Positions 57,491 through 64,000 of a stretch of DNA of 64,000 bases are shown here, in pieces. The notes below the pieces were generated by a model, which saw only the letters and a program-made list of their open reading frames with translations, had not been told where the DNA came from and made no database searches. Made by a program: the position numbers and the translations under genes. The stretch comes from Parapristionchus giblindavisi (Eukaryota > Nematoda > Chromadorea > Rhabditida > Diplogasteridae), in the NCBI GenBank assembly GCA_943737045.1, contig CALSFV010000256.1:434001-498000 (forward strand). Reading direction: 5' to 3'. How positions within the stretch are numbered: position 1 is the first letter of the stretch; each line of letters opens with the position of its first letter.

Positions 57491-59400
57491 ATGAATGCTT
57501 ACTCGTACTAAGTGTTTTAGGTGAAACTGTTCCTTTCCCCTGATACGGTAGCTTTGGGTACTGCGTCCATTGCTTCACCGTATTCTAGACGCAGCCTCTC
57601 ATAAGCTGTACCAGTCTCTTTCTTTTTAAGTGGTTCGCCTGCACCTCTTTCTCATGGTTTCCTAGGTCCACCATGTATATGCGTTCGCCAAGTCTTTGTA
57701 CTACCATTCATGGGTTCAAACATTGCGCACCACTAGTAGTGTTGACCTCCTCTCCTACCTCGAGCTTTCTATCGACTGATATCTTGTCGTGATTCAGTTT
57801 GGCGTTTTCAAAGTATTTGTTGGATTCGAAAGAATTCGGTATCCACCTTTGGTTTGGTATGTGCATGTCAAGTCTTGACCGTAACTCTCTATCCATGAGT
57901 TCATGGGTCGGACTGATTTTAGTCGCTGGATGAGGGGTCACTGTGTACTCCAACAAGATTTTCCTTATGACCGTGTCGAGATCACCATTGATGTGGATTC
58001 ACATTTGTCCTCCGCATTCTTTAAGGTATGCACATATCATTCTGCTTGACCATTTGAATTTGAGTGACAGGGAGGTGTAAGTGTTCTTTGGATACCGTAC
58101 TTCCCACAGAAATTCTCGAACTCTTTGGACGCCAGCTGTGGGCCACTCACTTACAGTGCTGGCCAATATTCTAACATATTTTGGTTTTTCAGCCATAACT
58201 TTCTTCGCAGTCAACCGTTTCTTTTCATTTTTTAATATGTTTGTATAGATGATACTGTGATATAGTGACCCTATTTTTATCGAGATTGGATCACATACAA
58301 CGGAATAGTAGTCAATTTACGAAAAATGACAATTTTCAGCGAATTCAACACCTGGGAATATCGGCCATTGGGGTCACCGGGGCAGCTTGGATTCAGTTCT
58401 ACGTGTGGAATCTGTGTGCTGAAATGACTGTTGGAAAGTATCAAGGTGTGGTGTTGATCAGGTTATCGACGATGGAGGCGAGAATCGCAGCCGAAGCTGC
58501 TCGGACTTCTCGGCTGCGTTCTTTTCCTTTCTCTTCTTTCTATCCCTTCACAGCACGCTCAAATACCTCCCATATGTGCAGGATGATGTTCAGGAAACAT
58601 GATTTACTATATCCATCCATCTACCGGACCCTACTACGGCGAAACTAGGCGACAACATGTGGTGGACCAACGCTTGAGACCGTTATCCAGCACCATAACG
58701 AAAGCGCGGCGCCTAGTTACAGCGTAGTAGGGTCCGGTAGATGGATGGATATAGTGAATCATGTTTCCTGAACATCATCCTGCACACATGGGAGGTATTG
58801 GAGCGTGCTGTGAAGGGATAGAAGGAAGAGAAAGGAAAAGAACGCGGCCGAGAAGTTCGAGCAGCTTCATCGCGCTTCGGCTGCGATTCTCGCCTCCATC
58901 GTCGATAACCTGATCAACCCCACACCTTGATACTTTCCAACAGTCATTGCAGCACACAGATTCCACACGTAGAACTGAATCCAAGCTGCCCCGGTGACCC
59001 CAATGGCCGATATTCCCAGGTGCTGAATTCGCTGAAAATTGTCATTTTTCGTAAATTGACTACTATTCCGTTGTATGTGATCCAATCTCGATAAAAATAG
59101 GGTCACTATATCACAGTATCATCTATACAAACATATTAAAAAATGAAAAGAAACGGTTGACTGCGAAGAAAGTTATGGCTGAAAAACCAAAATATGTTAG
59201 AATATTGGCCAGCACTGTACAATTTGTTCGGGAAAACCATGTTTGGCAAATATGTCCAGAAGTTTGCTAATGGTGGCGAGTGCCGTAGTTGTTCTCATTT
59301 TTAACATTTCTGGCGATTTTGACTTTGCGTCGACAACGATTAACCACATGAATCCATGGAAATGCCCGCAAAAACTATGTTACATTTTTCTCTGATAGCT
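57490..59400 (-). pseudogene. Ty3/gypsy integrase fragment, interrupted
   Basis: Minus strand. At 59400-59220: an FHGFMWLIVVDAKSK block and a LLDIFAKHGFPEQIV block of the integrase core. After the foldback at 58154-59217 the core resumes at 58151 with QLASKEFENFCGKYGIQR, in a different frame, so small deletions have broken it. The tail (57960-57500) has VTPHPATKISPTHEL, DRELRSRLD and a RLGERIYMVDLG block. Gag, protease and reverse transcriptase are absent. A dead relic. Confidence 0.8.
58154..59217. mobile_element. Tc1-ended foldback element
   Basis: Termini CAGTGCTGGCCAATATTC (58154) and complement (59217), flanked by TA at 58152-58153 and 59218-59219. The first 12 bases equal the end of C. 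elegans Tc1. The arms, each over 450 bp, are near identical and meet around 58680. They contain no transposase; a frame beginning MTLFLSRLDHIQRN appears in both arms because of the symmetry. Confidence 0.92.
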
Positions 59401-59510
59401 TTAATCGACAAATATGAATAAGCAGATCCATGAAATTTATTTCTCACAATGAATTAGTTTATGCTCTTTCTATCTGTATCGTTATTTTTATCTCTGGTGA
59501 AAAAAAGATC

Positions 59511-59885
59511 GTCTTTAAAGAAGGGGACCCATGAGTTGGCATGACTGACTCCCGCCACGATAAGCATGCTGGCTATTGTTTATTATATGGTAATTGGCGT
59601 AAGGGATAATGAGAAAATGAGAGAGAAAGTATGCAAATTCGATGAGCACTCTCTACATGCCTTGAAAGTTGTACTTTCAATGCTCATAGTGAGCTTTAAA
59701 GAAGGGGACCCATGAGTTGGCATGACTGACTCCCGCCACGAAAAGCATGTTGAAAATTGATTATATTATATGGTAATTGGAGTAAGGCACAATGAGAAAA
59801 TGAGAGAGTCAAGTATGCAAATCCGAAGGGCGCTCACTACATGCCTTGAAAGTACTTTCAATGCGCATAGTGAGCTTTAAACATA
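59511..59885 (+). repeat. Two tandem copies of a 181-bp TTTAAAG repeat
   Basis: CTTTAAAGAAGGGGACCCAT begins at 59513 and again at 59694, followed in both by GGCATGACTGACTCCCGCCA. Each copy ends with a short hairpin made by CATGCCTTGAAAGT and ACTTTCAATGC, then GTGAGCTTTAAA. Confidence 0.85.
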
Positions 59886-59934
59886 TCGGGAATCAATATC
59901 AGATATGTCTTTCGATTCGTGTGACGAATCTCTA

Positions 59935-60222
59935 TCATACTATCCGAACAGTCTTATTACGAAAAAACTCGTGGGTCTCCATCTTTAATAGCTGATCAGG
60001 AGAGGTGAAGGAAGAAATATTTACGATAGACGTACCCCTTCTATGGGGCCTCAACATATCCCAGAATAATCGGTTCAATTGCAACCATTCCGGTACGATG
60101 GTTCTGGATGAAGTTGATTGTCTCTGGAAATAGCAGAGGAACTCATCTCTTCTTCGTTTACTATCGACTCCCTCTATCTCTCGATTGAACTCTTCATCTT
60201 CCCAGTGCGTTGATTGTTTCAA
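59935..60222 (-). other. Unrecognised open frame
   Basis: 95 codons starting MKQSTHWEDEEFNREIEG and containing VPEWLQLNRLFWDMLRPHRR. The composition is protein-like (charged, few low-complexity runs). No family recognised and no flanking exons found; it could be an exon of an unseen gene or part of a retroelement gag. Confidence 0.3.
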
Positions 60223-60904
60223 TGATCCAACAACAGACAGGGTGTGTGATATTTGTGACGATCATTGAAATTCGTCGTTCGTGCAATAATGAGGCAATCT
60301 ATCCGTATAATTATGGCACGTCCAATATTCCAAGATCCCCCTGTCATGAATTAGTCTCATGTAGAAAGTGATGATGAGTATAGATAAATAAATAGAAAAA
60401 AAAGATAATAAATACAATCATGAATTTAAAAAAATGAAATTCAATGAAAATCTATTTTAATTTATTTTGAGTGGTTAACCGTGGAGTTAGAAAATTATGA
60501 AATTGATCTGTTTGTACACGTGAAATGCTCAGGGGATACGGGTGTCCCAGGATCCCACAGCGAATAGGAAATCATACTGTACTGTACTACTGTAGACTCA
60601 CGTATTTACATCTCTAATAGACACAATTTACTGATTTTTTAATTTTTCACTACGACAAACTTTTCTGAGAATCATTGAACATGAATTCGTACTTCACAAT
60701 AAACATTCTCTACTTTGGGTTTTTTTTTGCTTGCATTTTGAACCCATAAATCTCTGCTCCCCATTTCATTCAACGACGTCGTTCATATCGCTTTTTTTAT
60801 TTAGCACAGAGAAGAATAGATGAATAATACTAGAAGAGAGAAGAATAGAGAGAGAATAGGGCGATGAAAGGACGATAAGGACAAGAACAGAAACACATTG
60901 TTCA

Positions 60905-61165
60905 TACAGCCTTTAAAGTCACACCCAACAATAATATGAAACTCCCCGCTCTCGCAATGTTCTCTGGTTTATTTGTCTACGAGAGAGCACTGCATTAGTC
61001 TAAAGTAAAAAGAGCTTGTGGTGTGCCTTTATGTCGTGTATTACATTTGCCATACGTGTCAACGCAACCCGTGCTAATTTGAAACACCACTCTGGTAACC
61101 AAATAAAGCGCCAGAGAGTTGCCTGAGTCGAGAGTTTACTAAATTAACTCGGAGTGTTCCTTTAA
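60905..61165. mobile_element. TTTAAAG-ended MITE
   Basis: Begins CCTTTAAAGTCACACCCAAC and ends TCCTTTAAAGGGCACG. Internal blocks GTCTACGAGAGAGCACTGCA and GCTAATTTGAAACACC also occur at 62480-62580. Confidence 0.65.
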
Positions 61166-61169
61166 AGGG

Positions 61170-62190
61170 CACGAACAATCGAGATAAATGTTTTTTTCAA
61201 CTTTTAGTTAGTTTGATCTTGTTCCGTTGTTGTAGTGTGACACACACTGAACACAACTGGAGCCTATATGAGTAAGTCTAACTACAATTTCAAGTTTGCT
61301 TAATAGAACCTCAACGTTGTTTAAAAGAAGAAGAGTATTTGTCAGATCGCATTTCTATACACCGGAGACCAGGGATTTGATTTTTCCTATTTTTTCAATT
61401 TGTCGATTCTTTCAAAAAATATGAAAATTTTCGTTTTTCAAAACCCCTACTGGAGAAAAGCGCTTTCACTGTGAGCGAATGATCTCAATATTTGATATTG
61501 TGTTTTCTGGCACTCTTTTTTTCGAACAGATATATCCGATGCATTCATATAAAGGAATAAATTATTATTACTATTATTATATCGGGGTCAAGATCAGTGA
61601 ATATGATCTTAACTCGGGTGATTTAGTGCTCAGACAGCCCCCGAAAGTATTTGTTCTATTGGTCCCTCCATCCATCATATCTCTTTTCTCTCATATCTCT
61701 TACGACGTCTGTCAGCAATTTAGTATTCTCCTCTAAAGACACCCTCCAAGCTGACTGATCTTCATTATTTATTTATTTTATCAACGTGCCTATGCACGAA
61801 ACGAGACAAATATGTATATGTTCATCGTCAATCGAAATATTTCATTCATTTATCCTGTACCGGGTTTTCTTGTAAAAAAAAATATTATTATAATAAAGAT
61901 CTTTCTTGGTCTTCGATGTAGTATGACAAATTATCACTTGGTATCCTCGATGAGCTACAAGTTAAACCCACCTTTTATCAGTGTCTAGAACTTCACTTCT
62001 CTTTATCGATAGATTTATCACGTTAATTCATGCTGACAAGAAAGTTCAGAATGATTACAATTGTAGATAATATTTAACATTCTCTTGGCGAAAGGAGAAA
62101 GTTTGACCTTTGCGAAAAACTAGAACCGATTAGGAAAAAAACAAAAGAGGCGGAGGAAGAGTTAGTATAGGTATAACGACAATGGAGATG
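61170..62190. other. Intergenic, no gene seen
   Basis: AT-rich sequence. A single CAGTGTCTAGAAC (61981) resembles one strand of the structured-RNA candidate but without its partners. Nothing else recognised. Confidence 0.4.
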
Positions 62191-62194
62191 AAGA

Positions 62195-62350
62195 TGAAAA
62201 CGTTGTTTCCTCCCTCCCTCTCTCTTTATATCTACATCTATCTCTCCCCTCTAGTTCTCCCTCTCCTTCTACCTCTCTCTACCCCCCCTCTACCTCTATC
62301 TCTACCTCTTCATCTATCTCTTCATCTCCCTCTACCTCTTCCTCTACCTC
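62195..62350 (+). repeat. Pyrimidine-rich CTACCTCTAT repeat
   Basis: Irregular tandem units of CTACCTCTATCT type, about 150 bp, pure pyrimidine-dominated on the + strand. It lies 390 bp before the acetyltransferase-like gene. Confidence 0.8.
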
Positions 62351-62471
62351 TTACATCCCCTTCGTTAGCGTTTCGTCTCTTCCCCATTCCTCTTGACTAC
62401 ATCGATTCAGTATCTCTTCTTCTGTTTGTTTCTCTTTTCCTTTCGTCCTTTCCCCTTTTCATCGCTGCTTA

Positions 62472-62585
62472 AAGGCACACCCGAGCTAATTTTTAACTCT
62501 CCGCGCTGGCCGCACTCTCTCGTTTGCTTTATCTACGAGAGAAAGTTGCCAGAGCGGAGAGTTTCAAATTAGCTCGAAGAATTAT
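62472..62585. mobile_element. Short MITE with AAAGGCACACCC end
   Basis: AAAGGCACACCCGAGCTAAT at the left and AAATTAGCTCGAAG at the right. The inner hairpin is AACTCTCCGCGCTGGC with GCCAGAGCGGAGAGTT. Related to 60905-61165. Confidence 0.7.
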
Positions 62586-62740
62586 CTTCGTTTCCCATCA
62601 TCTCTGTCTCTGTCTATTCATCAAGTTCAACTTTAAAAATGCACAGTTGTTTCCCTGAACACTCTTTCCTCTAACTCTCCGCGTTAAAACATGTTTATTT
62701 TTATCAAAATCGTTTGGCGTATTTGAAACTTATTTCAGCA

Positions 62741-64000
62741 ATGCTGAGCAGAAATTTGCAGCGAATCGCCACTGTGGGGACTAGATCTTGTTAGTTTCGT
62801 TAATTAACAAATAATAGTTTAGAAGAAATCAAGTGATTTTTTTGGCGACAAAATATTTATATGAAAAACTTATAGAGAAAAAAAACAGAAGAAAAAATAT
62901 AATTTTCAGTTGCTTCAAGTCGCGATCCAACTCTCAAGTATGATTTCCAAGTGGCAGAACAGAAAGACCATGGCAAAATGATGGATTTGTTAGTGAACGA
63001 CTTTGTCTATACCGAGCCCCATAGTGTGGTAAGTACAAAGCATTGTAGGAAGAAAGATTAATTGAACGTATCCGCTCCGAAAACACACTCTCGGTGATGT
63101 GAGATATAGAGAAAGTCAAATCAGCATATTGTAGAAAAACTAAATCATCGTAAAGTCAATTGTTACTCCATTTCATTTCTATCGTTATTCATCGATATAC
63201 TTATGGGATAAATAAATAAATAAAACTAACTAAATAAATATGCAAGTGTATAAAATAAATAAATAAATTTATTTATTTACAGGCACTCGGTCTGAACAAA
63301 GACAGCGGCCGGAATATCTTTGATTGGATTTTGTCCAAGTCTCTCCATTATCCCTATAGCATGACAATTGCAGAAAAAGCCAGTGGAAAGGTAATTTATT
63401 TTCGCCATATCTATCGTTCTTCCCAGCTGACATATGAATAGAAAATTTTCTCAAGAAATTCAAGCGGAATTATAAAAAATACTGCGAGAAACCTTGGACC
63501 AGCTTTTATAATATGCAAATTATAATATATTCATTGCATACCTGGAGTAATTTATCATTTAGTGACTTGAATCATTTGAAAATAAAAATTATTCTGCATT
63601 GAATCGATGGTCAATGTAATTTCAATAAAATATACAGATCATCGGATTTCGTCTGATGTCCGTGGCACATAGGGATGAGACGAAAAACTTTGAACCATTC
63701 GACCTAGACATCGAGAAGGAAGAGGAGGGAGTTCAGATTTTGGGTGAGATCTTGAAATATCTTACAATAAGAGCTCGAGCTCTGACTCCAACCCGTACAA
63801 CAGCCTTCCCCTAGAAAATGAACAGCCGAATAGTTACAGTCCATAATTCCGTTCACTTTTTTGTTTTCTTGCATTCTTGATTAGGGCTATAACAAAAGTC
63901 TAAAACAAATATAATATTAGCATAATACATATTATTAATATAATATAAATAATATAAATAATATTTGCAGCGATAATTCTTGAAAACTTGAAAGGAGAAA
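62741..64000 (+). CDS. GNAT-type N-acetyltransferase (AANAT-like), 3' end outside window
   Basis: Exons 62741-62789, 62910-63028, 63283-63390, 63638-63743 and 63971 onwards, all in matching phase, giving about 136 residues before the window ends. Start chosen because ATG follows a TTATTTCAGCA acceptor-like sequence, which may be a spliced-leader site. The first 16-20 residues (MLSRNLQRIATVGTRSFASS) are basic and lack acidic residues, as in mitochondrial presequences. Then come VAEQKDHGKMMDLLVNDF, YTEPHSVALGL and SGKIIGFRLMSVAHRD, the N-terminal half of the GNAT fold as in nematode arylalkylamine acetyltransferase-like proteins; the acetyl-CoA loop is not yet reached. Substrate unknown. Confidence 0.75.

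Noticed and set aside
58265..59106. Gene for a protein beginning MTLFLSRLDHIQRN
   Set aside because: It appears in mirror image in both arms of the Tc1-ended foldback and resembles no transposase.
60536..60590. Second copy of the CAGTACAG-ended foldback
   Set aside because: Only GGGTGTCCCAGGATCCC and ACTGTACTGTAC resemble the element; no opposite end found.
62182..62472. Leucine/proline-rich protein
   Set aside because: Translation of the pyrimidine-rich repeat; no splice sites or homology.

Overview
The window is AT-rich, intron-rich nuclear DNA from a nematode, most likely a Caenorhabditis-type rhabditid. The support is: genes with many short phase-consistent exons (GT donors, TTTCAG-type acceptors), a clear ortholog of the vesicular GABA transporter UNC-47, a nematode-type 7TM chemoreceptor cluster, BEL/Pao, Ty3/gypsy and CR1-type retroelement debris, and one element whose ends match Tc1 (CAGTGCTGGCCA).

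Layout. 3.2-7.3 kb: unc-47 on the minus strand (12 exons, about 356 residues); its C-terminal exons are not found and must lie before base 1, behind an intron of at least 3.2 kb packed with inverted repeats. 7.5-18.8 kb: almost only palindromic (foldback) elements, with a stray 3' end of the BTB gene at 11.2-11.6 kb. 19.2-21.6 kb: a BEL/Pao pol fragment split by a 1.55 kb foldback, next to a candidate structured RNA. 21.7-48 kb: three tandem units (A, B, C), each with a Str-superfamily (sri/srh-like) chemoreceptor gene. A and B share a frameshift; C is open at that point. 49.5-52.3 kb: a CR1-like LINE split by a hAT-ended element. 52.5-56.2 kb: an eight-exon BTB-domain gene on the minus strand. 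57.5-59.4 kb: a gypsy integrase fragment split by a Tc1-ended foldback. 62.7-64.0 kb: the start of a GNAT acetyltransferase-like gene on the plus strand, running out of the window.

The main theme is foldback elements. More than fifteen are present, from 0.1 to 3.6 kb, several nested. Because the receptor locus exists in three copies, and because long palindromes carry two copies of their own sequence, many insertions can be compared with an occupied and an empty allele inside this one window. That gives TA, TTAA, 6-bp and 8-bp target duplications and one apparent Tc1-type excision footprint (TACATA in unit A). Several elements carry RNA polymerase III-like A/B boxes (tRNA-like modules) or fragments that look like captured exons.

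Exon coordinates were worked out by hand from splice consensus and reading phase; family calls come from motif recognition, not database search. No rRNA gene, CRISPR array or convincing functional tRNA was seen.
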